Assembly: GCA_946699065.1 (NCBI GenBank)
Contig: CAMPDV010000128.1
Span: 496,001 to 560,000, forward strand
Length of the DNA: 64,000 bases
Direction: 5' to 3'
Source of the DNA: Loxodes magnus
Taxonomy: Eukaryota > Ciliophora > Karyorelictea > Loxodida > Loxodidae
Position numbers and translations under genes: made by a program. The notes beneath the pieces are model-generated. The model had not been told where the DNA came from. It ran no database searches and was given only the letters and a program-made list of their open reading frames with translations. Below are positions 1-10,744 of the stretch, in pieces; within the stretch, counting starts at the first letter, position 1, and the number at the start of each line of letters is the position of its first letter.

Positions 1-239
1 CTAAACTAGGGTCATGCATTAAATTGTAAGCTAAAGGAAAAATATTGGCTAGTGCTTTAGAACTATATCTAAAAAGATTTTCCAATCAATTTAGAATTTT
101 AAAGCTATCATAGAGTTCTATCTTTAGCTTGGAATTAAATACGTAATCGATACTAATTTAAAATAATTAGAGTATTTGAAGGAGAATATTATATATAATA
201 TCAATATCTTATAAATATCCCTATATTCAGATACATAAC
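1..239. other. AT-rich non-coding flank
   Basis: I see no gene here. It precedes the decayed helicase copy, and its earlier part may hold still more eroded helicase sequence that I could not align. Confidence 0.4.
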
Positions 240-960
240 AATAGGCAAATTAAGAAAATCCGTTCCTTATCAGTGTTATCGTATTTAGTTACATGTAAGT
301 TTTGGCAATTTCGAGAAATTTGGAAAACCTTTATTTTAAGAATTGCACTTAGTTAAGATATACTTATCTCTTAAAATTCTTTAAATATAATATTTAAGCT
401 TTTCATTTTTATAAAAATTTCAATTAGCTTCAAAGCGGAATTTTAAGATTATATGAGTAGGGCTTAGTAAAAAAGCAAACTAAGGGGTTATGTCTAAATA
501 CATTGAACTAGGAAAGTAATATAGCAACTTAGGACTAGATTTTAGATCAGTTTAAAGTAAGTTTAATGAATTTACAAGATACTAAATGAGTCTAATTTTT
601 CTCTTCGGGACTTTCTATACCTGAATATTTGGATGAAGTTCTTTACTTTAAGGAAAAAGTATATAGATCAAATATATTTTTCCTGTTCAAAGCTTTAAAG
701 ATTAGAACTTTAATGAAATAACCTAAGAGAGAATAAACTTCATAAAGAATGTATCTCCTTATAAGGATAAACCATCAATATATTCACTAAAATATTGATT
801 ATGAGGTAGATCTTAGTACATTAAAAGCTGGAATAGTAAACGCTCATGTGAATTAATGAATTATAGAGCAAAAAAACCATATCATATAAAACTAAATATA
901 GAGATATACTAGAAAATTATTTTAGAAAAAGGAGGAAATTTGACAAATTAATAGACCTTC
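240..960 (+). pseudogene. Decayed copy of DHX37-type DEAH helicase
   Basis: Read with TAA/TAG as Gln, this stretch follows the C-terminal half of the intact helicase at 19743-22691 almost residue by residue. '[18 protein letters not shown]' matches '[20 protein letters not shown]', then 'LQSGILRLYEQGLVKK' matches '[16 protein letters not shown]', then 'IPEYLDEVLYFKEKV' matches '[15 protein letters not shown]'. It begins at the last helicase motif, where '[10 protein letters not shown]' has become 'GKLRKSVPYQ', and the N-terminal two thirds are missing. The frame is lost at about 710, where one base is gone relative to the parent (parent 'KDQNFNEIV'), and again near 775. The opposite orientation and distance of about 20 kb indicate a dispersed duplication rather than a tandem one. 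No introns in parent or copy, so a retrocopy cannot be separated from a DNA duplication. Confidence 0.8.
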
Positions 961-2160
961 CATCTCAATCACTAACATACAATCTGCTAATTAGCTCTAA
1001 AGTTAATTAATTATAAAATCTTACTAGCCCATAGAAATTATTTTGTAAAATTTGGAAATTTAGCTCTTTTAGAAGTTACTAAGCATATGAAAGATAAAAC
1101 CTAAAAAGTCTTTTTATATTAAAGTGATTTATTGATACTCTTAACTAGAATATAATTGCTTGAATACTAGTAATTTATATAATCATTAATCCTTCTATCA
1201 ATAATAAATTTAGTATTAAACAAAATAAATAAAGCTTTAATTTATAACTATTTACCATAATATATTATTAAAATTAGCTAGTTAATCTAAAAATATATGG
1301 ATATATGCCCTTATCTTTACCATGCTAAACTGAATATTTCTCATAATTATCAATCTGATTACTTTAATTATCTTATTAAACCTTTGTGATTTTAAGTCAT
1401 TATTATCTGTTGTAGCTGTATAATTATTGCTAGATATTTTTCCTGATATTTAATTTCAAGTTAATGTTTTATTAATATTTTTAAATATTTTAAGTCATAG
1501 TGGATAAAAGACGATAATTGTAAAGAGGTTTTTGCTTAATTCGAAAAATAAAATCACAATTACTCAATGCGATTTCTTTAAGATATTTACTTGTCTATTT
1601 TTAATAAAATAAGCTTTAAGCATTCTATAACTTAATTTCCAAATATAATTAATAAAAACATTATAAATCTTGACAAGGATAAGGAAATGATAAACCCATC
1701 TATTCATATTAAAGAAAATAGATTTATGAACTTAAATTCAATATCTAATTACTTTAGATCGGACAGCATAAATAAACAAACAATTATTTGTTTTTATTTT
1801 ATCCTTTTGCTTTTACAAAAGCATAGTTTGCTATTATAAATTAGAGTTAATCTTAGTTTATTAAAATAAAAATAAATAAGCTGAATTAATAATTAATTAC
1901 TTTCTACTAGTTAATTATATAATTTAGTATGGATTTAGTATATAGGATATATTGCCAAAATTTTATGAATTGGCTTGACTTTAATTTTCTTCAGATAGGA
2001 AACAATATTTAAATTAAAACTAAATATAAAAGGTAATTTTAATGAACTTCAGATATATTTTAATTCTTCCCTTCCACGCAAAATTCACAATAAGATTATT
2101 GATTTCGATATCATTGTGTTACTTTCTAAAGATAAAGGAATTTTAACTTTGCTCGCATTA
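961..2160. other. Gene-poor AT-rich stretch
   Basis: Over 1 kb with no frame that reads like protein under the Gln/Trp reassignments and no convincing RNA gene. The first part may be the fully eroded end of the helicase copy. Confidence 0.4.
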
Positions 2161-2429
2161 TATATTTTTCACTTTTATTGTAGCTCATTATTTTATTTAT
2201 CTAATAACTCCTAGACAGATACTTTCTCTTTTTATCACGATCGTTCAAGTAAATGATTTTTGCAAAACTAAAATTTACATTTTTCACATAATAAAAACTA
2301 ATTTTTCAATAAATTTTAGCCAAATTAGCAAAAATATGGATTATTCTCTACTATTTCTAATTCCGAAGACATAATTTTCAATTTTTTTACGAATTTGGAT
2401 TATTCCTTTAATCTATCTTTTGTAATTAT

Positions 2430-3005
2430 CCTGTTTGATTTAAGATCTACTAATTTATATTTTATTATATATATATTATTATTAAATAGTTGTTCGAAGG
2501 TGAGCAACAAGGTCATCTTCATCAGATGTTGGGGAAGTTAAGTACCCATAATCGACTTTATGTCTTCCTCTGCTTTGGTTTGGCCTCGAAACATAAGATT
2601 CTTAGACCTTCGGTACTGGCTTAGTTTAGCTTTAATTCTGGAACGAAAAAGAAATAATATTGCGAGCTTCATCAGAGGTGGGAAATTTAAATACCCATAA
2701 TTGACACAAATCGTCCTCTTCTTTGGTGATGCAATGAGACACAATCCTGCCATGCCTTTGGACCTCCAACAAGTATTAAAGATTACGAGTATTCTTAAAT
2801 TATATCAGTATTGAACATTTTTATCAGTATTGAACAATTATACCAGTATTGAACAAGGTCTACCAGTATCTGATAATTTTATCAATAAAAAACATTCTTG
2901 TCAGTATGAAACATGTTTTTTTAAAGAGTTGCGCACCAACGAGAGTGCTACGCGCTCTATAATCAAATTTATTTATTATTTATTCTAAAATCTCTTTTTA
3001 TCTAA
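2430..3005. mobile_element. Insert in B-box copy 1, possible small mobile element
   Basis: Comparison of the two B-box copies shows this block only in copy 1. The flanks align on both sides: 'aatttggattattcc' on the left, 'tctcttattattaagacttgtt' on the right. It is richer in G+C than its surroundings. It contains two diverged copies of a module of about 130 bp (near 2515-2600 and 2650-2735) sharing 'cttcatcag..gt.gg..a..t.aa.tacccataat.gac', then a minisatellite. A third partial copy of the module lies in opposite order at 4085-4135. One minus-strand frame is open ('LCQLWVFKFPTSDEARNI'), so it may instead be a captured exon. No terminal inverted repeats or clear target-site duplication were seen. 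Confidence 0.45.
2797..2913. repeat. 20-bp minisatellite, about six units
   Basis: Tandem units built on 'tatcagtattgaacatttt', degrading to 'taccagtatctgataattt' and 'gtcagtatgaaacatg' at the 3' end. It sits inside the insert of B-box copy 1. Confidence 0.75.
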
Positions 3006-4189
3006 TTTCTTCTAATTTTGCTTCTTCTTCTATCTCTTATTATTAAGACTTGTTAGAGATTTTACATCTAAAACTTAATTACAATATAAGCATTTATTTC
3101 ATCAATTTTTCTTTTTACTAGACTAAATCCCTTTAAATTAAATCAGTTTAATTGTTGTCATAACCTACACCTTTTTATATTCCATAAGAGCCATGTAGCA
3201 TTAACTAATTGTAATCTCCTAAAACTTATTTTAACTTTATCATATCTACTGTTACCCATATATTAAAGTTAGCCATGCCTCTATTGAATATAAATAACTG
3301 CTTTATCCATTTTACTATCACTTAGTTAAGTAATAGTTCTTTTAGCTTGCATAAATAATTGCTCTTTTTTAATAACTGAGGAATCTATTTCTATTTCTTT
3401 CTCGTATCTTTATATATTAATTTTCATTTTTTCAACTAAATTAAATATCAATCGCTTTTATAAGAATTTTCTTCTAAACCAGATAAAGCAAACAAATGAT
3501 CATTATCATTCACTTTAACATAGTCAATATAATCATCTACTAACAGCTTAAAACACACATTTTCGTCTTTTCTGTCTTCAATAACCAAAAACAGTGTATC
3601 TATATAAACTAATTACTAATCAGTCATATTAAACTCATAAAAGTTGTCTATTTATTTGTTTCTTTTTATTTAATACTTCTCACTTTTCTCTATTTAAACT
3701 TCAACTGAATTCTAATTAACAACCTAAGTATAATAAGTAAGTTCTATAATAATTTAAACTTTCTATACTTAATATATTCCAATTATCTAATCTTTATTTG
3801 TATATAAGTTCAAATAAATCTTAATTTATAGTTGGTTATAGATTTTTATTTTATGGATCCAAAGTAAAAATTTAATAGCTTTAATTACCTTCTTTGTAAT
3901 ACCTAATTATATAATTTTGTAACTTTTTACTCTAAAGTTTATTTTATTGGATAAGCGAATTTTTATATTTATGAGATATTTAGTTAAAAAAATGTCAGGA
4001 TTAAAAACAGAATTCTTAGCGGCTCCAAAAAAGCAGGAGTTAATGACATCTAGAAAAGTTAGAATTAGGAAAAGGGTACCATAAAGGTCAACCATTTGGA
4101 TGTGTCTCCCACCTCTGAAGAAAAGCCTAGTATATAGGCTAAAAAAATAATATGCTAGGAAATTTCGAAAATCTCCACAAAGTAATAAA

Positions 4190-4650
4190 TAAATTATGAT
4201 TAGCTAATTAAAATTGGTGCTGGACCTCTAGAAAGAGGTAAAAAAATTGAAGAAAGACAAAAAGAAGATAATGGAAAAACTTGAGTTTTCTGAGGAAATA
4301 GAATCGAGACTCATGACTTAAGAAAGAGACCTTAACGCTTTTTGAAATATTTCATAAGACAGAGTGGTTAATCTCAAGCTAGCAATAGAATTAGAAAGAG
4401 CTGATCAACAAGTTAGAAAAAGTAGAAGAAAACCAGTACAAAATTCAATGTTAAATGGAATTGAACAAATAAAGGAATGACCAATGATAATAAAAGCTAA
4501 AAAACTCAAAATTTCATTCTAAACGACAAGCAAGAAGATGCTATTTTTGTAACTCTCAATGGCATCTGTGGAAAAGGTGCTATAAATTTCTCAATTTCAA
4601 GTAAGAACATTGAAACTAGTAGAAGTAGTTGGAAAACAAAAAAAAATGAA
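4190..4650 (+). mobile_element. Gag/ORF1-like retroelement relic
   Basis: A Lys/Glu-rich coiled-coil tract ('VLDLQKEVKKLKKDKKKIM', 'LKLAIELERADQQVRK') is followed near 4530-4575 by a single CCHC knuckle (C-x2-C-x4-H-x4-C, 'CYFCNSQWHLWKRC'). Coiled coil plus one knuckle is typical of Gag or LINE ORF1 nucleocapsid proteins. I found no protease, reverse transcriptase, integrase or flanking long repeats that belong to it, so the family is undetermined. It looks broken, with at least one break, and old. Confidence 0.35.
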
Positions 4651-4702
4651 TGAAAGAATTAATTAATTTACGTGATTTAATCTTTATTTGGTTAATCACA
4701 AA

Positions 4703-5284
4703 TCAAAATTTAATGTTAAATAAAAGAGGCTTCATATTTGCTTGGATCTTGTTTATCATACGTTCTAAGGATTTTTAATATGTTTTTTCTGAGAGTTTCT
4801 GATAGATCGATTCTCATTTATTTCTAGCTAAATTCGTTAATTGCATGCTATATGTTTGGAGCTTCTTTGCTTAGCTGAAATATTTTTATCTTGTATAATT
4901 TACCGTCTTGATTGTTATAAATCCTGAAAATATTTTCTCATTAGTTTTCTACTATTTTATTTTATTTTAATTAGAATTGGAAGCAGCTTCTAACTTTGTG
5001 CCCTGATCGCTTGCAGTATCATCATCTAATTATTTTCTAATAGGGAGTATATTTTGTTGTAGGCTGTTGCTCTGCATACATCGGATCATTCATATACGTT
5101 TTTGCAATAAAATGCTTTCAGTTAACTCTACGATTTGATTAAATTTTGTTTCTATCTATTCTATCCTGATATTTTCTAGCTATTTATTTTCAATTTTTTT
5201 CTCTTATGAATTAATCATCAGGTGTTCAATTTTTCTTTCGAGTTCTTGTACAATTCTTAAGAGTTTAAAATTTCCTAATTGCAT
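4703..5284 (-). CDS. Coiled-coil protein of about 193 aa, unknown
   Basis: Starts 'MQLGNFKLLRIVQELERKIE' and stays in one frame for 194 codons with TAA/TAG as Gln and two in-frame TGA read as Trp. Residues 5-75 are strongly heptad-like ('IVQELERKIEHLMINSQEKK', 'QIVELTESILLQKRI'). A polar middle and a second helical stretch ('LTNLARNKWESIYQKL') follow. No signal peptide, membrane segment or known domain. The proposed stop is the TGA at 4703-4705. It lies back to back with the Gag/ORF1-like relic, so it could be part of the same old element or a remnant of a larger gene. I do not recognise it. Confidence 0.35.
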
Positions 5285-5289
5285 GATTT

Positions 5290-6480
5290 GGAGTTCTTAA
5301 AGTATTTTTTATTAATCGTAACTTGAAAAAGATGATTCATTTGAGGAGAGATTTTTACAAGTAATTTTCCATTTTATTTAATATATAATAAAAGCCAAAA
5401 CTATTAAGAGAAAGATTATATTGTAACAAATTTGGTGAAATTTACAAGATAAAAAGCTTCTACCATCTAGGTGAAAGAAGAATTAAAGGACAACATAAAT
5501 GGCAAAAAGAAGATATGTAGAGGTTTTCAGACTTTTATATTTAGCCTCTAGAGTAATCTAGAGCTTGGCGGGAAAGAGGTTGAAATTCATCCAAGAACGT
5601 TAAAAATTTAATTTTTTATTTTTATTTGTAAATATCTTAGAGATCAAAATTATTTTTTTCGATTTAATAATAATATAGCTCATCTATCTCTATCTTATAA
5701 TAGAATAAATTATATTAGTGTACTACTAGCTCTTCTTTATCGAATAATTATATATATGCCGTTTATATTTAAGTATCTTCTCTTACTTAAAACTGTTTTT
5801 TACTATTTATTTATTTACTTTCATCTAAGATTTTTAGTTCCATCATTTTTGAATGCTAGTTATATTCGCATACAGCAAATAAAGAAAAATCTTAATTAAA
5901 AGCGAATATTTTGCTACTTTCTTAAAAGAAGGAACTTTTTTTCTTTTTATTGATTTTGCTAAATCTAATTAATTTATACCTATTATTATTTTTAATTATC
6001 CTAGTCCTAATTTTCTGTTCAAATTTAATTTTCTTATGAATTATCTTTGCTAAATTAAAAAAAGTCTTTCATGTAGAACAAACTGCTTCTAAATTACATT
6101 CGATGAAATAAACATTTTACATATTACAGTTTATAAATTAAGTTTCAATGAAATTGCATATACAATAGAATCCATTAATAATAACAGCATTTTCTAACTT
6201 AATATTTGGAATTTTTTATTTATGGAAAGATAATTTTATTTAGCAAAATCGAGATAGCATTTGAAGCATTTATTTTTTACCTTCTTCATAGTTATTCGAA
6301 TGTATGCCTCTTTTTTGGAATTTTGGAAGGTAGTTATTTTTCTTCTGAGATTTGGCAATATTGTTTTTTTTAGATCTTGATTGGTTTTTTTTAGTTCTAG
6401 AAAGAATGATCAGAAGGGCTATGGATCGTCTTTTTTATAAGAAAATCTTTGTTCCAACTCTCCATCTTTTTTTATTGTTG
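5290..6480. other. AT-rich stretch without recognised gene
   Basis: Poly-T and poly-A runs and short open tracts only; nothing I can support as a gene or RNA. Confidence 0.4.
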
Positions 6481-6489
6481 TTGAAATCA

Positions 6490-7560
6490 TAAAATTACTC
6501 TCTATATATAAAATTTTTCTAGCATTGTTCACATCAAATTTTTTATTATTTTATTTATCTAATAACTCCTAAACAGATACTTTCTTTTATCATCACCATT
6601 GTTCAAATTTATGATTTGTGCAGAAATAATGCTTGCATCTTTTGCAATATAAAACTGTGTTTTAAATAAATTTTTTGCAAACTTCGCAAAAATGTAGATT
6701 TTCCTCTTCTATTTCTAATTCCAAAGGTTTATCTTTCTAATTTATTTACTCATTTGGATTAACTTTACATATCTTGGCTTATACTTTCTTATAATTTTTT
6801 TTCTTCTTTTATCTCTTAATCTTAAGACTTGTTAAGAAATTTTAAATTCATAACTTGCATACATTGTAAGCATGTGATATACTTATTTATCTACTTACTT
6901 AGACTAAATCCCTTTTATTACATCAGTTCAAATGTGTCTTGACCTACTCCTTTTAGTATTCCTTAAGAACCATGTAGCATTAATTAATTGTAATCTCCTA
7001 AAACTGATTTTAAGACTATCGTATCTGCTGTTACTTCATATATTCAAGCTGGTCAAACCTCTATTGAATACAAATAACTAATTTTTCCATTTTACTATCA
7101 CTTAGTTTAGGAATAACTCTTTTAACCAGTATAAATGATACTTCTTTTTCTAACTACTGAGGAGTCTGTTTCTATTGTATGGTCTTTCTTAGCTTCACTA
7201 CTTTCAATTTATTTAGTGAAGTTAATGATCAAAGCGCTTTTATAAGGATTTTATTCTAAACCAGATAAAACAAGCAAATGATCTTCATCGATTACTTAAA
7301 CATACCCTATATAATCATCTACAATCAGCTTTCAATATTAGTTTTAGTCTTATTTATCTTAAATAACTAAATAAGGTGTATCTATATAAACTAAGTACTA
7401 ATCAGTCATATTAAACTGATAAAGGTTTTATATCTAATTAGCTTTTTATATTTAGCACTTTATAAGTAAATCAGTCTAAACTGTATCTTAGTTCTAATTA
7501 ACTGATAAGTTAAGCAGAGTAAGTTCTACATTATCTTAACTATTCTTATAAAAGGATCAA
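6490..7560 (-). pseudogene. B-box protein gene, diverged copy 2
   Basis: Second copy of the gene at 2160-3740, same strand, about 4 kb away. The minus strand gives 'QFNMTDQYLVYIDTPYLVI' near 7410, 'HLLVLSGLEQNPYKSA' near 7260, the coiled coil 'LSDSKMEKLVICIQQRFDQLEYMKQQQ' (split: LSDSKMEKLVICIQQ then RFDQLEYMKQQQ) near 7110, and the B-box near 6670-6580 ('CEVCKKFIQNTVLYCKRCKH' then 'YFCTNHKFEQ'), with the same 'KKVSVQELLDKQNN' tail. The zinc ligands are better kept here than in copy 1. The frame changes between the blocks and some sit outside any plausible micro-intron, so it is probably decayed as well. Confidence 0.6.
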
Positions 7561-7569
7561 AAAAATAAA

Positions 7570-9226
7570 GCAAAGATAAGAAATTTAATGAATAAAAGAA
7601 ATGCTTTTCCTGCTATAAGCATTTCTTTTGAAAATTTTCAAGTTTATAACTAACTTAAAATTAGGATATAAGAGTATAAAAGTGCATACTAGATTTAAAA
7701 TATAAGCATCAAGCAATATTAGTTATATCTTTAAGTTATCTAAACTTTTATAAAGAACTATATATAAAGTTTAATTTAAAGGATTTAAGATACTTTTGTC
7801 TTGTTTTTTCAAATGTAGATAAAGAAAAAAGCTTCATAGATATTAAATACTAAAATTCCTAAAATTTATCAGTAGTAAAACGGCAAAGAAAAAGCATCTA
7901 ATATATTGTGATTTTATTATTTATGTTTAATAAAATGGAAGGGATACAAAGTTTTTCTCATTTTTTTACTTTTATATCAAAAATTCTATATAATCAGTTA
8001 TTTAAAAAAGTTAAGTCGATCTCCAAATTCTTTAGAATTATAAGAATTTAAATTATACCTTCAACTATCTGGAAAGACTTATAAAATATTAGACATGGAG
8101 TTTTCAAAGGATAATTATACTGAGCGCTATTAATAAATTAAATGAAATAAGTATTAATTATTGATAGCTAGTTAGATATACTGTTCTATATATATAAAGT
8201 TTTATATAACTTTCTAGGTTTTTATTGGTTTTTATAATTAATTAACTATTATTTAGAAACTTTTAAAACTTGAATGGATAAATTAATAACAGAACTACTC
8301 TATTAAGCTATCAAAGACTGTAAAATATAAAAAGTTTAGAGTTTAATTAAAGATATAATAGTTATTATTTTAATTAAGAGCTTCATTCTTAAATTAAATT
8401 AGTTAGCATCTTATTAAATCCTTATTATTAGCATCTTTCCTTTTATAAGTTGCTTTTATGATAAAGGTATTAAAAATGATTATTATAAAGCAGGATATAC
8501 CAAAAATATAATTTTAACTAAGGAATTTAAATTTATATCTAAATTATACCTTGCTTTTTATCTTTAAATACTAAGCCTTTTCTAGAAATTTCAGGTTAAT
8601 TAAATATTAATCGATGTAAAAATACCAGAAGTTTGCTTGCAATCCAAGAAATTTAGTTTAAATTGAATTTCAGCTAACTCTTTAAATTTGTTTTAAATGA
8701 GACAAATTTTTTATAATTAGTGAATGATTTTATTAATAATGCTAGTTTAAGTTTAATCTATAACTATAAAAACCAAATTTTGAGAGTTCGAAAATACATT
8801 TTTAAACAGCATTCAAAAAGAGTAATTTTGTAATTATATTATAGATATTTATGCATATTTAAGCTTTTCTATCTGCAATAATTATTATTCTCATTTTCTA
8901 TCTTTCTCTTTATTTTTATTCTAAATAGCAAACTTAAATTTTCATCAAGTTTCTGATAGATTTTTTAACTTGAGAGAGAAAATAAAAGTTATAACTGAAC
9001 TAAGAAAGTTTAAAATTATTAATTAATTTTATTTCCAATAAAAAGGCTTAAAATAGATTTTATTCCGAGTGGCATAAAACGGATATGCTTTAAATAACAC
9101 CTAGACATATTATTTTTATTAATGTTCCAAGTAAGCGAAATAAAAAGGATTATAATCATTATATTTTAGGTTAAATAAGATTGAGATTAAATTAGATTAT
9201 TTAAAAATAATATTTTGGTTTATAAC
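7570..9226. other. Intergenic, no gene seen
   Basis: About 1.65 kb of AT-rich sequence downstream of citrate synthase. No protein-like frame, RNA gene or repeat that I can support. Confidence 0.45.
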
Positions 9227-10522
9227 TCAAAGCTTCTCTAGTTCTTTCATGCTTGTTGAATTCGGTCTTTCAATTGACAATCCATAGGCTCGAGCCCAAA
9301 TTAAATTACTCATAGTTCCTAAACTTCTGGACACTCCAAATAAAACAGTAAAGAAATCATACTAAGTGAGTCCATAATAATTTAGTAAGACTCCAGAATG
9401 AGCATCTATATTTGGATAAGGATTGCTCACTTTTCCAGTTTCTTTCAAAATTTTTGGGATAATATTAAAACATTACTTTACTAATTTCACTAATGGATCA
9501 TTAGGACAGTTTCTTTAAGCAAATTCGAATTAACACGTAAATCTAGGATCTGTTACTCTTAAAATTCCATGACCGTATCCAGGAATTACTCTTCCACTCT
9601 TTATTGTTTCTCTGCAGTAATCTTCAACCTATTGATCAGTTAAACTTTCTTAGTTGTATTATTTTCTCATTCCTAAAAGCCATTTTAATACTTCTTAGTT
9701 TGCTAGCCCATGCAAAGGTCCTGCCAATCCGTTTAATCCTGCACTGAATGAATAAAATGGATCTGCTAAAGAACTATTAACAAGATGAATAGTGTGAGGA
9801 GAAACATCACCTAACTCATGTTCAGAATGGATGCACATGTATAGACGAAGAAGATCTATGAAGTTTTGGTCATTAAAATGCATTAAATTTGCAAAACTTC
9901 CAGCCCAGTCTTTATTTTATACATTTCCTATAGGTTTATTTAAGTATTTTCTACAATAAATCATAGCAGCTATTTTGGGTAGCTTAGCTATTAAGTTCAA
10001 ACCATCTTCATAAATATACTCCCAATAGTTAAGCTTACCTATTTTTCCAGCGCTATATAACTATGTAAATTAACTTTCTGGTTATAATGACAAAACTCCA
10101 ATACTCAATTGAGTCATTGCATGCATATCTTTAGGGAGTGAATTTATAACGTCTATAGTACTTTGTGAAATCTAAGATCTTTCTTAAAGCTCTTCTGACA
10201 ATTCTTAAGCTTATTAATTATTAGGAATATCACCAGAAATAAGCAAATACAATAAAGCTTCTGGCAAAGGACTTTCTTTTATTCTAGGTAGTTTTTGTTA
10301 TATTTAAGGTATTGTGAAATTTCTCCATCTAATACCTTCATATGGATCCATCTACGATATATCAGTATAAAGAGCCTTAATATTCCTCATTCCTCCCAAT
10401 ATTTACTAAACCTAAACTTCAGTTTGGATTTTTGCTCCATTCTATTTAATCCACTGTTTAAGATTTTCTCTTGCTTAAGGGATTTTATTTCTAAGAACTT
10501 GCTTTAGATTAGATTTAAACAT
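9227..10522 (-). CDS. CS: Citrate synthase
   Basis: Condenses acetyl-CoA with oxaloacetate in the mitochondrial TCA cycle. In Tetrahymena the same protein also forms the 14-nm filaments. 431 residues in one uninterrupted frame, close to the family's usual length. Catalytic and binding motifs are all present: '[18 protein letters not shown]' with the first active-site His, '[16 protein letters not shown]', '[16 protein letters not shown]' with the second His, and '[14 protein letters not shown]' with the catalytic Asp. The N-terminus '[20 protein letters not shown]' is basic and could serve as a short mitochondrial presequence. No introns, no sense TGA, stop TGA directly after 'MKELEKL'. It is divergent from COG1, with only 222 bp between the two starts, so they may share a promoter region. 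Confidence 0.95.
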
Positions 10523-10744
10523 ATTATATATGCAAAAATACCTAAAAACCATTGCTCAATTAAATAAAATTCCTGCATAACTAGATTTCTATTGCTTATC
10601 TTACTTTAGCTTATATTCCAGCTAGTGTTAGGATAAAGATTTTCTAGTTTTGCTAAGGATAAGATATTTAGCTGTATTATTGAGCCTATAAAGGTTTTAG
10701 TTCTTATAGCTTTGAGAGCATTAAAGCTGAATTAAAATTATTAA
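10523..10744. promoter_or_regulatory. Shared promoter region, CS and COG1
   Basis: 222 bp between the divergent starts of citrate synthase and COG1. It must hold both promoters if transcription begins near the ATGs. No individual motif could be assigned. Confidence 0.35.

Larger units (their letters stand above)
2160..3740 (-). pseudogene. B-box protein gene, diverged copy 1
   Basis: On the minus strand, tracts that read well as protein under the ciliate code alternate with frame breaks. 'EFNMTDQQLVYIDTLFLV' lies near 3600, 'LFALSGLEENSYKSD' near 3480, a coiled-coil tract ('ITQLSDSKMDKAVIYIQQ') near 3320-3270, and a B-box-type zinc finger at about 2320-2220 ('LLCEKCKFQFCKNHLLE', CxxC...CxxH spacing), followed by 'KEKVSVQELLDKQNN'. 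The same elements in the same order lie at 6490-7560. An insert of roughly 0.55 kb (2430-3000) separates coil and B-box here and is absent from copy 2. B-box proteins usually act as ubiquitin ligases or scaffolds, but I see no RING finger. Probably non-functional. Confidence 0.6.

Noticed and set aside
2160-7560. The two B-box copies as long terminal repeats of one element
   Set aside because: They encode a multi-block protein-like sequence, differ strongly from each other and lack typical LTR ends.
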